A DNA stretch of 64,000 bases from Flavipsychrobacter sp. (lineage in GTDB: Bacteria > Bacteroidota > Bacteroidia > Chitinophagales > Chitinophagaceae), in the NCBI GenBank assembly GCA_016787265.1, contig JAEUVF010000016.1:248001-312000 (forward strand), written 5' to 3'. This document shows, one piece after another, positions 28,505-37,641 of the stretch (within the stretch, counting starts at the first letter, position 1; every line of letters starts with the position of its first letter). The translations under genes were made by a program, and so were the position numbers. Under the pieces are notes generated by a model. That model had not been told where the DNA came from. It did not search any database and was given only the letters and a program-made list of their open reading frames with translations.

Positions 28505-29575
28505 ATGGCTGACAAGCTTGTATTTTTTATCAGTACGATCGGGTGGTTCAATGGCCTGCTGTTAAGTGCCTACTTCCTGTTTTTCTATAAAAACAGAAAG
28601 TTATCCGGACTCCTGTTCGGCGCTATGCTGCTGGCTCTGAGTCTTCGTGTAGCCAAGTCTGTGATCTGGTGGTTTAATCCGCAACTCCCGGTTATCTGGG
28701 TGCAGCTAGGATTAGTGGCCTGTTTGTTCATCGGACCACTGTTGTATTATTTTCTCAAGGCATCCAACTATGGAGTAAAAGAAATGCCTGCCAGGTGGAG
28801 CTATACCCTGGTAGGATATGCGCTTGTTTCCCTGGTGCTGTTGTTGTTCTTTTCGGCCAGGCCGTATTATCCAATATGGCGACAGTATATTATCCCATTT
28901 ATTTACCTGCAATGGTTCGTTTATATAATCGTGAGTGGCTGGCTGATCAGGCCAATAGTTCATAAACTTATCAGGAAGGGGATATCCCTTCAACCGAATG
29001 AAAAATGGATTTTTGGGATTTATATCGGAAGTCTGGTAACTGCTACTACTTATTTATTGTCCTTTTTCGGTATTAAGCTTTCCTATATTGCCGGTCCGAT
29101 TAGTTTTTCTGTATTACTGTATTTAAATACCCTGATCCTGCTGTATCGGAAAAGAACCGATGAGCTGTTTCAGTCGGAGCCGGAGAAATATGCCAATAAA
29201 AAACTGGATGCCCAATTGGCCAGCGACAGTTTAACAAAGCTGGAAGAGCTGATGCTCAGCCAGGATGTTCATGCCAACCCGGATTTAAAACTGAATGACC
29301 TTGCTGCCCTGCTGAACCTTTCCGGTCACCAGCTTTCTCAGTTGCTGAATGAGCGGCTCGGGAAAAATTTCAACACCTATATCAATGAATACCGGATCCG
29401 GCGAGCATGTGAAATTATTTCGAGGGATCGCAACCTGAAACTGGAAGCAGTGGGTTATGAAGTTGGCTTCAATTCTAAATCGGCTTTCTTCAGTGCCTTT
29501 AAAAAATACACAGGCAAAACCCCGAACCTCTTTAAACAGGAGCAAATTCAGTCAGTTTCTGGTTCTGATTTATAG
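28505..29575 (+). CDS. Membrane-bound AraC-family transcriptional regulator
   Basis: 356 residues. There are seven hydrophobic segments over residues 1-215 and no signal peptide. A linker (PEKYANKKLD) leads to an AraC-type DNA-binding domain at about 250-350, with the two helix-turn-helix units LNDLAALLNLSGHQLSQLLN and LEAVGYEVGFNSKSAFFSAF. Such 7TM-AraC proteins are common in Bacteroidota and presumably sense signals at the inner membrane; the ligand is unknown. It is divergent from the interrupted barrel gene. Confidence 0.85.
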   Translation: MADKLVFFISTIGWFNGLLLSAYFLFFYKNRKLSGLLFGAMLLALSLRVAKSVIWWFNPQLPVIWVQLGLVACLFIGPLLYYFLKASNYGVKEMPARWSYTLVGYALVSLVLLLFFSARPYYPIWRQYIIPFIYLQWFVYIIVSGWLIRPIVHKLIRKGISLQPNEKWIFGIYIGSLVTATTYLLSFFGIKLSYIAGPISFSVLLYLNTLILLYRKRTDELFQSEPEKYANKKLDAQLASDSLTKLEELMLSQDVHANPDLKLNDLAALLNLSGHQLSQLLNERLGKNFNTYINEYRIRRACEIISRDRNLKLEAVGYEVGFNSKSAFFSAFKKYTGKTPNLFKQEQIQSVSGSDL

Positions 29576-29659
29576 ATTTTGACCTGAAAACTGGAAATCA
29601 ATACTTCTATTTGATAGGCAAACCTGATTTTCGAAAGATTATCAATTAAATCTTTTTAC

Positions 29660-30796
29660 ATGAAAATCAAGGTCCTGTTGTTTTTTGCCCTGCTGCCCCT
29701 TTTGCTGGTTGGGCAATCCAAACCCGTTGCTCAGCATTCAACCCCGGCTGCTAAAAAAGTGCTGATTGTGGTAAGCAGTTATGGTAAAAAAGAGGGTAAA
29801 CTGCGCCCCGGTTTCGAGTTCGACGAGTACTCACAGGCTTATCTGATTTTCAAAGCAAACGGACTGGACATTGATGTTGCCAGTCCCAAAGGGGGACCTG
29901 CCGAAGCAGATAAATTCAATCGCAACAAACCTTATAATAAGGCGCTACTGGAGGATAAAGTTGCAATTGTCAAATTGCAGGAAACGCTTCCGACAGCCAG
30001 GGTGAATCCTTCGCTGTACTCGGCTATTTATGTGGTTGGAGGTAAGGGTGCCATGTTCGATCTACCCTATGATCCATCACTGCAGGAGCTCATCAGCGCG
30101 GTTTATAAAAAGCCGGATGGAGTGATTGCAGCCGTTTGTCATGGTCCCGCTGCTTTTGTAAACGTACAACTGGAAGATGGTTCCTATTTAATTGCTAACA
30201 GAAAGATCACCGGGTTTTGTAATGAAGAAGAAGATAAGTTCGGCAAGACCTGGAAGGCTGAGTTCCCGTTTTTACTGGAAGATAAATTGAAGGCAAGAGG
30301 GGCACAGTATGAGCGAAATGCAGCTATGTTGCCTCAGTTAACCAGGGATGGTAAACTCATAACGGGACAAAATCCATTTAGTACCACTGTTCTGGCTGAA
30401 GAGCTGGTGAGGGCATTAGGTGTAGAGCCTGTGTCAAGAACATTGTATCCCGATGAGCGCAGTATAAACCTGGTAGATAAATACCTGAAAGGATCAAGAT
30501 CCTGGGCAGAAGAGGAACTTCAAAAGAACCATGGAGCATACGATCTGGATCTGATCGCTGCATATGGTTATTATGCGTTAATTAAAGGCGATGGCAGTAA
30601 AGAAAGCATTCGGTCTGCACTTTCTGTAATAGAACTGGTGAAACCCTGGGTCTTCAACGAAAACATGGACTATGAAATGGCAAGGGGTTATTTAAAACTG
30701 GAAAACAAAGAAAAAGCCAAATCAATTTTACAGCAGGTGGTGACAAAAGCTCCCACTTTTACGAAGGCAAAGAAATTGTTAGAAGAAATTAACTAG
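29660..30796 (+). CDS. Exported DJ-1/PfpI family protein with helical C-terminal domain
   Basis: 378 residues. The signal peptide ends LLVGQ. A DJ-1/PfpI-type domain at about 30-235 has the nucleophile-elbow cysteine C160 in AAVCHGPAAF, and GKGAMFDLP is another family region. It looks like the Hsp31/glyoxalase-III-like branch. Residues 260-378 form a helical region with at least one TPR-like unit (YEMARGYLKLENKEKAKSIL), an uncommon extension. It may be a protein- or aldehyde-repair enzyme in the periplasm; this role is inferred. Confidence 0.78.
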   Translation: MKIKVLLFFALLPLLLVGQSKPVAQHSTPAAKKVLIVVSSYGKKEGKLRPGFEFDEYSQAYLIFKANGLDIDVASPKGGPAEADKFNRNKPYNKALLEDKVAIVKLQETLPTARVNPSLYSAIYVVGGKGAMFDLPYDPSLQELISAVYKKPDGVIAAVCHGPAAFVNVQLEDGSYLIANRKITGFCNEEEDKFGKTWKAEFPFLLEDKLKARGAQYERNAAMLPQLTRDGKLITGQNPFSTTVLAEELVRALGVEPVSRTLYPDERSINLVDKYLKGSRSWAEEELQKNHGAYDLDLIAAYGYYALIKGDGSKESIRSALSVIELVKPWVFNENMDYEMARGYLKLENKEKAKSILQQVVTKAPTFTKAKKLLEEIN

Positions 30797-30818
30797 TCTA
30801 AAAAAAGATAAAAAATTA

Positions 30819-30848
30819 TTGTTTTACGATAATTAATATATACATTTG
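30819..30848 (+). promoter_or_regulatory. Promoter of the DUF2975/XRE operon
   Basis: TTG at 30819-30821, a 19-base spacer, and TACATTTG at 30841-30848 give a full -7 match and a partial -33 match to the Bacteroidota consensus. The ATG of the first gene follows 21 bases later in a very AT-rich stretch. Confidence 0.6.
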
Positions 30849-30869
30849 TATAATTAAATCGTAATTGGT

Positions 30870-31385
30870 ATGATCTCTTCCAGGATGATTTCAAAATTGG
30901 TTGCCTTCCTTTTTTTACTGCTTGGGGGTGCATATGGGTTAGTCTCTATATATGCGTTGGTTTGTCTTTTTACCGGTTGGAACGTTGTTCCGTTTGGTGA
31001 AGGAAAGCAACTGAATATCCTGTATCCCTTTTCGGCGAAGCCTTTTTTGATTTTGGATAACAATGGCCCTTATATTGTTTTTTCATTTTTGTTACCCTTT
31101 TTATTATATGCCGTTTTCTTTTTTTTGACAGCCAGCATGTTCAGGGTATTCAAGCGTTCCAGATTGTTTACGGCTCCAAATCACCTGCAGTTGAAACGAT
31201 TTTATGTCTTCAATTTGCTGGTACCTCCACTTAGTGTAGCTGTCGCTTTTTTCTTTGTAGAAATTGAATTTATAATCGCCATACTGCTAGTGCTGCATCT
31301 TATCATGGGCATCTTTGTATGGTTTGTAGCAGCCATATTCAAACAGGGAATCCAATTGCAGAACGAACAAGATTTATTTATCTGA
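30870..31385 (+). CDS. DUF2975 family membrane protein
   Basis: 171 residues with four hydrophobic segments (near 8-32, 65-90, 110-130 and 135-160), consistent with DUF2975. Genes of this family are usually followed by a small Cro/CI-type regulator, as here with 1 base between. The membrane protein is thought to act with or respond to that regulator; its activity is unknown. A good promoter lies at 30819-30848. Confidence 0.78.
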   Translation: MISSRMISKLVAFLFLLLGGAYGLVSIYALVCLFTGWNVVPFGEGKQLNILYPFSAKPFLILDNNGPYIVFSFLLPFLLYAVFFFLTASMFRVFKRSRLFTAPNHLQLKRFYVFNLLVPPLSVAVAFFFVEIEFIIAILLVLHLIMGIFVWFVAAIFKQGIQLQNEQDLFI

Positions 31386-31386
31386 C

Positions 31387-31593
31387 ATGCCGATTATAGT
31401 AAACCTTGATGTGATGCTTGCGAAACGCAAAATGCAAAGCAAGGAATTGGCAGAGAAACTGGACATCACACCAGTGAATCTTTCGATTTTAAAAACAGGA
31501 AAAGCAAAAGGTATCCGGTTCGATACACTGGAAGCGATCTGCAGAATTTTGGATTGCCAGCCCGGTGATATCCTCGAGTATCGGGAAGAATAA
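31387..31593 (+). CDS. Small Cro/CI-type helix-turn-helix regulator
   Basis: 68 residues, essentially one HTH domain: LAKRKMQSKELAEKLDITPV, recognition helix NLSILKTGKAKGIRFDTLEA, then ICRILDCQPGDILEY. It matches the YozG-like XRE subfamily commonly found with DUF2975. It is probably the DNA-binding partner of the upstream membrane protein and may control this operon and the ABC genes 75 bases downstream. Confidence 0.88.
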   Translation: MPIIVNLDVMLAKRKMQSKELAEKLDITPVNLSILKTGKAKGIRFDTLEAICRILDCQPGDILEYREE

Positions 31594-31621
31594 ATCAATC
31601 ACCATATAGCATTAAAAAATA

Positions 31622-31637
31622 GCAACCTCCAGGTTGC
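31622..31637. other. Small perfect hairpin before the ABC transporter genes
   Basis: GCAACCT and AGGTTGC form a perfect 7-bp inverted repeat with a 2-base loop, 30 bases before the ABC ATPase start. There is no T run on the plus side, while the minus side has one. It could be an operator or a weak attenuator. Confidence 0.35.
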
Positions 31638-31667
31638 CTGCTAAACTATTGCCTAAACCTTATCAGT

Positions 31668-32543
31668 ATGAATCAACTTAGCATTGAAAATCTCAACCTT
31701 CAGTATAAAAATGGCGTAAAGGCCATTGATGATATCAGCCTTACCATCCGGAATGGCATGTTTGGTTTGCTGGGACCCAATGGTGCAGGAAAATCTTCCC
31801 TGATGAAAACCATCGTGGGACTGCAACAACCGCAATCCGGGAAACTACTATATAACGGAACCGATATCATCCGGCAACCTGAATTTATCCGGAAACAACT
31901 CGGTTTTCTGCCCCAGGATTTCGGAGTTTATCCACGTACCAGCGCAGTTCAGTTATTGCAACATCTTGCTGTGCTGAAAGGAGTAGCAGATGCTAAAGAA
32001 AGAAAAAAGCAGATTGATATCCTCCTGGAAAAGGTCAACCTGACAGCAGAGAAAAACAAGGAAGTCTTTCGTTTTTCGGGAGGAATGCGACAGCGCTTTG
32101 GCATTGCTCAGGCATTGCTGGGTAATCCTTCCATCATCATTGTAGATGAACCAACAGCGGGACTTGATCCGGAAGAAAGAAATCGATTTAATGGAATACT
32201 AAGTGAAATCAGCAGGGAGGTGATTGTGTTACTCTCCACGCACCTGGTGGAGGATGTACGCAACTTGTGCAGTTCGATGGCAATTCTGAAAGATGGAAGG
32301 ATCCGCGTTGTTGGTAGTCCGGGAGAACTGGTATCCACCTTGCAGGGAAAGATTTGGGCAAAAAAGATCAGCAAAATTGAATTGGCGGATGTTGAACAAC
32401 GCTTCAATGTAATCAGTCACCAGTGGGTGGAGAATCAGCAGGTAGTTGCTGTTTATGCAACCCAACAGCCGGAGGGCTTTGAAGCAGTGATTCCCACACT
32501 GGAGCATTTTTATTTTTATACCATCAAGCAGGCTGCAGCATGA
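31668..32543 (+). CDS. ABC transporter ATP-binding protein
   Basis: 291 residues. Walker A is GPNGAGKSSL, the signature FSGGMRQR, Walker B IIIVDEPTAGLDP and the H-loop STHLVED. It resembles ATPases of ABC-2 type exporters. The stop overlaps the ATG of the permease-peptidase gene (ATGA), so the two are translationally coupled and form one transporter. Confidence 0.92.
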   Translation: MNQLSIENLNLQYKNGVKAIDDISLTIRNGMFGLLGPNGAGKSSLMKTIVGLQQPQSGKLLYNGTDIIRQPEFIRKQLGFLPQDFGVYPRTSAVQLLQHLAVLKGVADAKERKKQIDILLEKVNLTAEKNKEVFRFSGGMRQRFGIAQALLGNPSIIIVDEPTAGLDPEERNRFNGILSEISREVIVLLSTHLVEDVRNLCSSMAILKDGRIRVVGSPGELVSTLQGKIWAKKISKIELADVEQRFNVISHQWVENQQVVAVYATQQPEGFEAVIPTLEHFYFYTIKQAAA

Positions 32544-35500
32544 GATCCGTATTGTTATTTGATATCCATTCCTATATAAGAAATTATGTGTCTTATTTAG
32601 TGTTGCTGCTCTGTGCTGCAATGGGCTTGTATGCCGGCGCCAATTTCAATATTTCAGTAGGAGAAGGGGTGTACCTGAATTCCGCTTTTTCCATAGGTTA
32701 TATAACAGGATTTCTAAGTCTGGCTGTAATCTTTATGGCAAGTATCATAGGTAGTCAGTTACTCTTTAAAGATTGGGATGCGCGGATGGACAGCTTACTC
32801 TTTACAACACCACTTTCAAAAGCCGGATACCTTGCAGGCAGAGCCCTTTCATATGGATTGGTAGTATTGTTTGTCTTTCTTTCTCTTTATGCGGGATTCG
32901 TGATCGGACAAAGCAATCGTACCGGTTCCGAAATGCAGCCTGGATTTATCCTGGTTCGTTACCTCTATGCTTTCCTCGTTCTTGTACTACCATCTCTGCT
33001 GTTTGTTTGTTCATTTCTGCTGTTTGTTGCCATGCGTTCAAAGCACAAGTTGTTATTGGTAATTTCCGGTTTATTAGCGTATGTCTTGTATATGGTAGTG
33101 CTGGTCTATTCCAATTCGCCTTTCATGAATGCTGTTTCTCCACAATCGGTAGTTGCTCAAAAACTGGCTGCTATTCTGGATCCATTCGGACTCTCAGCCT
33201 ACTATTATGCGGCGCGCGATTTTACAGTTGATCAGCGAAACCAGGAACTGGTACCATTGACAGGTTTCTTTTTATTGAACCGGTTACTCTATAGCGCACT
33301 GGCTGTTGTATTTATTTATCTGTCTTTTTCTGTTACGCATGTTAAAAAGAATGGGGCAGAAAAATGGCCAACAGTACTTCCTGAAAAAAAATCCATTTGG
33401 TTCAGTCCGGTTGTAACGGCACAGGTAAAGTTTGGTTTTTCACAAAAACTACAAGCGATTTATTCTTTTGTGAAACTGGACCTGGTGTATGTATTTAAAA
33501 GTGTACTCCTGCCTGCATCCAGTTTGCTGTTGGTATTTGCTGTGGGAATGGAAATGTATGGTGAGATTGAAAAAGGAATCCGCATGCCGCAACGCTACGC
33601 CAGTTCAGGATTATTGGCAGGTATCATACATGAAAATTTTCATGTGCTGGGTTTGTTCCTGATCACTTATTTTATCAATGATTTATATTGGAGGAGTACA
33701 GCTTACCGCTTCAATGCGGTAGAGGGCAGTACGGGTTTTGCGTATGCGAAAGTAGTGGCGCATGGATTCAGTATGTCTGTACTGATCCTGTTTTATTCCA
33801 TTCTGCTTATTGGAGAAGGATTGCTATTCCAACTGGCTTACCAGTACAGGATAGTTGATGCAGGTGCCTACCTGGGAGTGTTATTATTCAACAGCCTTCC
33901 ATTGGTACTGCTTGTTAGTTTTCTGTTGCTCATCAATAGCATACTAACGCAAAAATATATCGCACTAGGGATGTCTTTCCTGTTTGCTCTGCTGCTCGCA
34001 AGTCCGGTTGCGTTGAATCTGTTCAAACATCCGATGGCGTTATTGTTAACCGGGTATTCAGCCAGCTGGACAGACTTTAGCGGCTATGGCGGATATCTTG
34101 GTTTATTTCTGCAAAAGATGTTGATAGGAGCAGGTGTAATAGCCATTTTATGGATGTGTGTACGTGCAGTTATCACTAAGAGACTTGCGAGTTTGTTGGG
34201 AATCTTACCAATAGCAGGATTACTTGCATTTACAATACCCCACTACATCGAGGGGTATAAGAATCCGGATAAACAAGAGCAAGAGCAGAAAGCTGTCAAC
34301 TATGAGAAAAACTATAGAAAATTCCAGGAGCAGGCTCAGCCGACTATACAGCGGGTAACTACCAAAATTGATCTGTATCCGGATAAAAAAAGTTATCGAA
34401 TCGAGGGAACTTATCTGTTGCGCAATACAACAGCTATGGAAATGCCAACAGTATTGGTAAATTTCCCGGAAGGATTCCAGCTTGAATCAGCAGCACTGAA
34501 TTATGAAGAGGAGCTGCTGCCTGTTCAACAGGAGGTGGAAGCTGTTCGCTTAAACAAAGCAATCCAACCAGGCGACAGTGCTTTTCTGACATTCCGCTTG
34601 CAGTATCAATGGCTTCCAGTCAATGCGCATCAGCCGATGAATCTGATCCAGGAAAAAGGAAGTTTCATGCGGATCAGTCGCTATTTTCCAATCATTGGTT
34701 ATAATGCTGCAAATGAACTGGAAGATTCATTGGAGCGTGTGCAATATGGGTTAGGACCCGCAACCCAGCTGAAAAAACTGGAGGCCCCAAAAGACAACAA
34801 GGAGGAATTCATTGCGCTCGATATGATTGTATCCACCAGTGTGCAGGAGCAGGTGATAGGTACCGGTGAACTGTTGAAAAAATGGGAGCAGGAAGGCAGA
34901 AATTATTTTCAATTCCGGGCAGGAAAAATCCCCTTTCGTTTTGCGCTATCATCAGCCAGCTATGCGGTAAGCAAAACTGTTCACAGCGGCATCCCTATAC
35001 AGGTATATCATCATCCGCTGCATAGAGAAAATGTAAACGCCTTGCTCGAACAGACCAAAAGAAGCCTGGACTATTGTCAGCAACAATTTGGAAATTATCC
35101 ATTCCGGAGCATCACCTATGCGGAAATTCCTTCCTTCGTGAGAGGATTTAATGCCACCGCTTATCCGGGAGTGATTTTTATGACAGAGCATATGGCTTTT
35201 CATTCCAATCTGCAGGCAGAGCCAGAAAACGATGTGATTATGGAACTGGCGGCACATGAATTATCGCATTACTGGTGGGGAAATAACCAGCTTTCACCGG
35301 ACGAACGGGAGGGTGCCAGTATGTTGACAGAGAGCCTGGCCATGTACACGGAAATGATGCTCTATAAACAGCAATACGGGGCAGCAAAAATGAAAGCGCG
35401 ATTGGCCCTGCATGAGCAGATTTACCAGGCTGAAAAAGGATATTTTAAACCAGAACCGCTTTATAAGGTTAGTCCCGGAGCCACTCACCTGGCTTATTCC

Positions 35501-35695
35501 AAAGGTGCCCTTGTGATGGTAAAACTTTCTGAATTGCTGGGTGAAGAAAAGCTGAATTATTTTTTAAAAGAATTTCTGGAGCGATATAAGTATCCTCACC
35601 GGGCAACCACGCTGGATTTTCTGGATCTATTAAAAAGCAGGGTGCCCGCCACGAAACAGGAGGAAATCCTGTTATTGTTTACAAGTATGGATTAA
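32540..35695 (+). CDS. ABC-2 type permease fused to an M1-family metallopeptidase
   Basis: 1051 residues. The first 590 or so carry about 12 hydrophobic segments of two ABC-2 permease halves. From about 610 a beta-rich region (KIDLYPDKKSYRIEGTYLL) leads into a gluzincin domain. The zinc motif HELSH is at 906-910, followed by YWWG; the third ligand is probably E931 in LTESLAMY. The catalytic-tyrosine region is AYSKGALVM. Classical M1 spacing is HExxH-X18-E and here it is X20, as in other ABC-linked forms with small insertions. It may export a peptide and trim it outside. A Crp-like regulator follows 10 bases later. Confidence 0.85.
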   Translation: MRSVLLFDIHSYIRNYVSYLVLLLCAAMGLYAGANFNISVGEGVYLNSAFSIGYITGFLSLAVIFMASIIGSQLLFKDWDARMDSLLFTTPLSKAGYLAGRALSYGLVVLFVFLSLYAGFVIGQSNRTGSEMQPGFILVRYLYAFLVLVLPSLLFVCSFLLFVAMRSKHKLLLVISGLLAYVLYMVVLVYSNSPFMNAVSPQSVVAQKLAAILDPFGLSAYYYAARDFTVDQRNQELVPLTGFFLLNRLLYSALAVVFIYLSFSVTHVKKNGAEKWPTVLPEKKSIWFSPVVTAQVKFGFSQKLQAIYSFVKLDLVYVFKSVLLPASSLLLVFAVGMEMYGEIEKGIRMPQRYASSGLLAGIIHENFHVLGLFLITYFINDLYWRSTAYRFNAVEGSTGFAYAKVVAHGFSMSVLILFYSILLIGEGLLFQLAYQYRIVDAGAYLGVLLFNSLPLVLLVSFLLLINSILTQKYIALGMSFLFALLLASPVALNLFKHPMALLLTGYSASWTDFSGYGGYLGLFLQKMLIGAGVIAILWMCVRAVITKRLASLLGILPIAGLLAFTIPHYIEGYKNPDKQEQEQKAVNYEKNYRKFQEQAQPTIQRVTTKIDLYPDKKSYRIEGTYLLRNTTAMEMPTVLVNFPEGFQLESAALNYEEELLPVQQEVEAVRLNKAIQPGDSAFLTFRLQYQWLPVNAHQPMNLIQEKGSFMRISRYFPIIGYNAANELEDSLERVQYGLGPATQLKKLEAPKDNKEEFIALDMIVSTSVQEQVIGTGELLKKWEQEGRNYFQFRAGKIPFRFALSSASYAVSKTVHSGIPIQVYHHPLHRENVNALLEQTKRSLDYCQQQFGNYPFRSITYAEIPSFVRGFNATAYPGVIFMTEHMAFHSNLQAEPENDVIMELAAHELSHYWWGNNQLSPDEREGASMLTESLAMYTEMMLYKQQYGAAKMKARLALHEQIYQAEKGYFKPEPLYKVSPGATHLAYSKGALVMVKLSELLGEEKLNYFLKEFLERYKYPHRATTLDFLDLLKSRVPATKQEEILLLFTSMD

Positions 35696-35705
35696 TAAAC
35701 CAACT

Positions 35706-36290
35706 ATGGAATTAGCAGCACAACTAAAACAGGCTTTTGATCCTTATTTTTCTGCTTCCCAACAGGTATGGGAGCGTGTAGTGGAGTTGGGAGAATGGTA
35801 TACGGCAAATGCAGGAGAAATACTGAAGCGGCCCAACAGCAGCGAATATTATCTGAGTTTTATCATTCAGGGATCAGGTGGTGTATTCCTGACAAAGCGA
35901 AACAGTTTATTCTGTATTGATCTTTGTTATGAGAATGAATTTTTTGGCGACTATATGTCGTTTTTATCTGGCCAGCCTACCGAACTGGAAATTAAAACTT
36001 TTGAACAAACAGAATTGTTTCGGATTTCCAAAACCAGCTTTGAGCAATTGCAAAAAGCCAGTGCCTATGGCGATAAGTTTTTCCGCTATGCCGCAGAATC
36101 ACTGTTCATGCATAAACAACAGCAGCAGATAGATTTAATCAGCAAAACCGCTGAAGAACGATATGATAACTTACAGAAAAAGCAATCTCAAATCCTGCAG
36201 CGAACTCCACAGAAATACATTGCATCCTATTTGGGCATCACACCCCAGAGCCTGAGCCGGATCCGGAAAAAAAGTCTTATCCGGAATTAG
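35706..36290 (+). CDS. Crp/Fnr family transcriptional regulator
   Basis: 194 residues. A cyclic-nucleotide-binding-type beta barrel spans about 20-125 (ILKRPNSSEYYLSFIIQGSG, FFGDYMSFLSGQPTELEIKTF). A short helix leads to a C-terminal HTH with KYIASYLGITPQSLSRIRKK. No Fe-S cysteines are present, so it is not an FNR-type oxygen sensor. Its position directly after the ABC-M1 gene suggests it belongs to that operon. The 3' end overlaps the convergent hydrolase by 14 bases. Confidence 0.88.
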   Translation: MELAAQLKQAFDPYFSASQQVWERVVELGEWYTANAGEILKRPNSSEYYLSFIIQGSGGVFLTKRNSLFCIDLCYENEFFGDYMSFLSGQPTELEIKTFEQTELFRISKTSFEQLQKASAYGDKFFRYAAESLFMHKQQQQIDLISKTAEERYDNLQKKQSQILQRTPQKYIASYLGITPQSLSRIRKKSLIRN

Positions 36291-37173
36291 TGTTCAGTAA
36301 GGCAATAAGTTGATTTCTGGCCTGTTTTGATTCCTTCATAACCGGTAATAAAGGCCATATATGCGGCATCCCTTTTCCAATAACCAGGGAAAAATTCACA
36401 TTGGCTTCTTGAAGGCGCTCAGCAAAAACCTGTTGATCCGGATAGGTAATATCAAGTTCCCCTGCAAATAAATGCGTTTCTGGAAATCCTTTAAAGGATC
36501 CATAGAGCGGGGAGATTCGGGGGTCTCTTAGATCACCGGCAATCGCACATAGTTGTTTAGCACTTTTTGCACCAGCTACAGAAAGCATGGGATCCATGGG
36601 TTCAATAGCAGTAATAGCAGGATTACTAAAACTGGCATCCAGTACTGGTGATAACAGGATGAGCTTTGACGGAAGCGGTTGCTGATTTTTAATAAGTCGC
36701 TGTACCAATGCAATAGCCAGGGTACCACCAACTGAATCCCCCATCAATACTATATTTTCAGGCGCATAGTGGGATAGCGCAAAGGCATACACTTCGTCCA
36801 GGTTTTCTGAAATCAGATTAATCCGGTGCTCAGGAGCTTTGGGATAGTTGCAGAGCCAGCTAGAGAAAGTGGTTTTTTCTACCAGTTTTTCCAAAAAATC
36901 CCAGTGATGCTGACCCGGACCGGCAACAAAAGCTCCTCCATGAACATAGAGGAGCAATCGTTCCGGCCGGCTGGTTTTTCTGATAACTGTTATGGAGCTT
37001 TCGTCAATTTTAAAACACGTGGTATCAAATTTTTTCAGCAATCCATTGGTAGGACGATGAACATCCTTTTCTCTGATTTGCCGGTAGTTGATTGGGTTTT
37101 CACTGAATTGTTTTTTTATACCCTTGATTTTGAGCATACCCAACACCAGGTAATAGGATAAACTGCGACTCAT
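36277..37173 (-). CDS. Alpha/beta hydrolase (HSL-type esterase)
   Basis: 298 residues. The oxyanion-hole motif HGGAF (in LLYVHGGAFVAGPG) and the nucleophile motif GDSVGG place it in the hormone-sensitive-lipase group. The acid is likely in GELDITYPDQ and the histidine in GMPHIWPL. There is no signal peptide, although its two operon partners are exported. Its ATG overlaps the TGA of the upstream frameshifted lipoprotein gene. Confidence 0.82.
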   Translation of the reverse strand: MSRSLSYYLVLGMLKIKGIKKQFSENPINYRQIREKDVHRPTNGLLKKFDTTCFKIDESSITVIRKTSRPERLLLYVHGGAFVAGPGQHHWDFLEKLVEKTTFSSWLCNYPKAPEHRINLISENLDEVYAFALSHYAPENIVLMGDSVGGTLAIALVQRLIKNQQPLPSKLILLSPVLDASFSNPAITAIEPMDPMLSVAGAKSAKQLCAIAGDLRDPRISPLYGSFKGFPETHLFAGELDITYPDQQVFAERLQEANVNFSLVIGKGMPHIWPLLPVMKESKQARNQLIALLNTNSG

Positions 37174-37641
37174 CTTAAAACAACTTCCATTATTTCGTTT
37201 TCATCTTTCACCTCAATGAACTTCTCCAGCCGGTGGTTTTTAGATACACTGTATCGTTCCTTTTGATAAAAGCGGGTGCCATAGGAATTGGTACCAACTT
37301 CAACATCCTGGGAGTAGCGTTGGGTGGGTCCGCTTGTCTTCTTTTTTCTCGCGCAATTCATACCATTCCATAAAATAGGGAGTAACCGGATACAAGGTGA
37401 TTTTGACACCAGTTCCATAAGTCTTGCCACCCCCTATGGTCATTTTATCTGTTTTTTTAAAAATGATGCCCTTGATTGTGGCCGTTCCGTAGGTCAGCAT
37501 TTTCTTAGCTGATATCGAATCAAATGCCTGCTGCGGATATAGGTTTTGGATTTCATTTTTGGAGGCACGTTTGTCTGCATTTTTAACCGGACTGCAGGCT
37601 GCCGCTAACAAAATGAGGGCAGGATAAAACAGTGATTTCAT
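37170..37641 (-). pseudogene. Small lipoprotein gene with a frameshift at an A6 tract
   Basis: The ATG at 37641 begins a lipoprotein signal (ALILLAAAC). The first frame runs through GGGKTYGTGVKITLYPV to WYELREKK and then stops 14 codons later at 37300. The next frame downstream continues KKTSGPTQRYSQDVE to EIMEVVLR and stops at 37170, exactly overlapping the next start (ATGA). Removing one base from the six-base T run at 37342-37347 (A6 on the coding strand) joins them into a 156-residue protein. The intact junctions at both ends argue that the joined protein is the real one. A sequencing error is as likely as a true mutation. Function unknown. Confidence 0.75.

Noticed and set aside
31622..31637. 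Terminator between the XRE gene and the ABC ATPase gene
   Set aside because: No T run follows on the plus strand, and the hairpin is short; kept only as an unassigned hairpin.
37300..37430. Two separate small genes, or a programmed -1 frameshift
   Set aside because: The second part has no start codon of its own that suits a protein, and the shift needed is +1/-2, whereas an A6 slip in this phase would give -1. One extra base explains it better.
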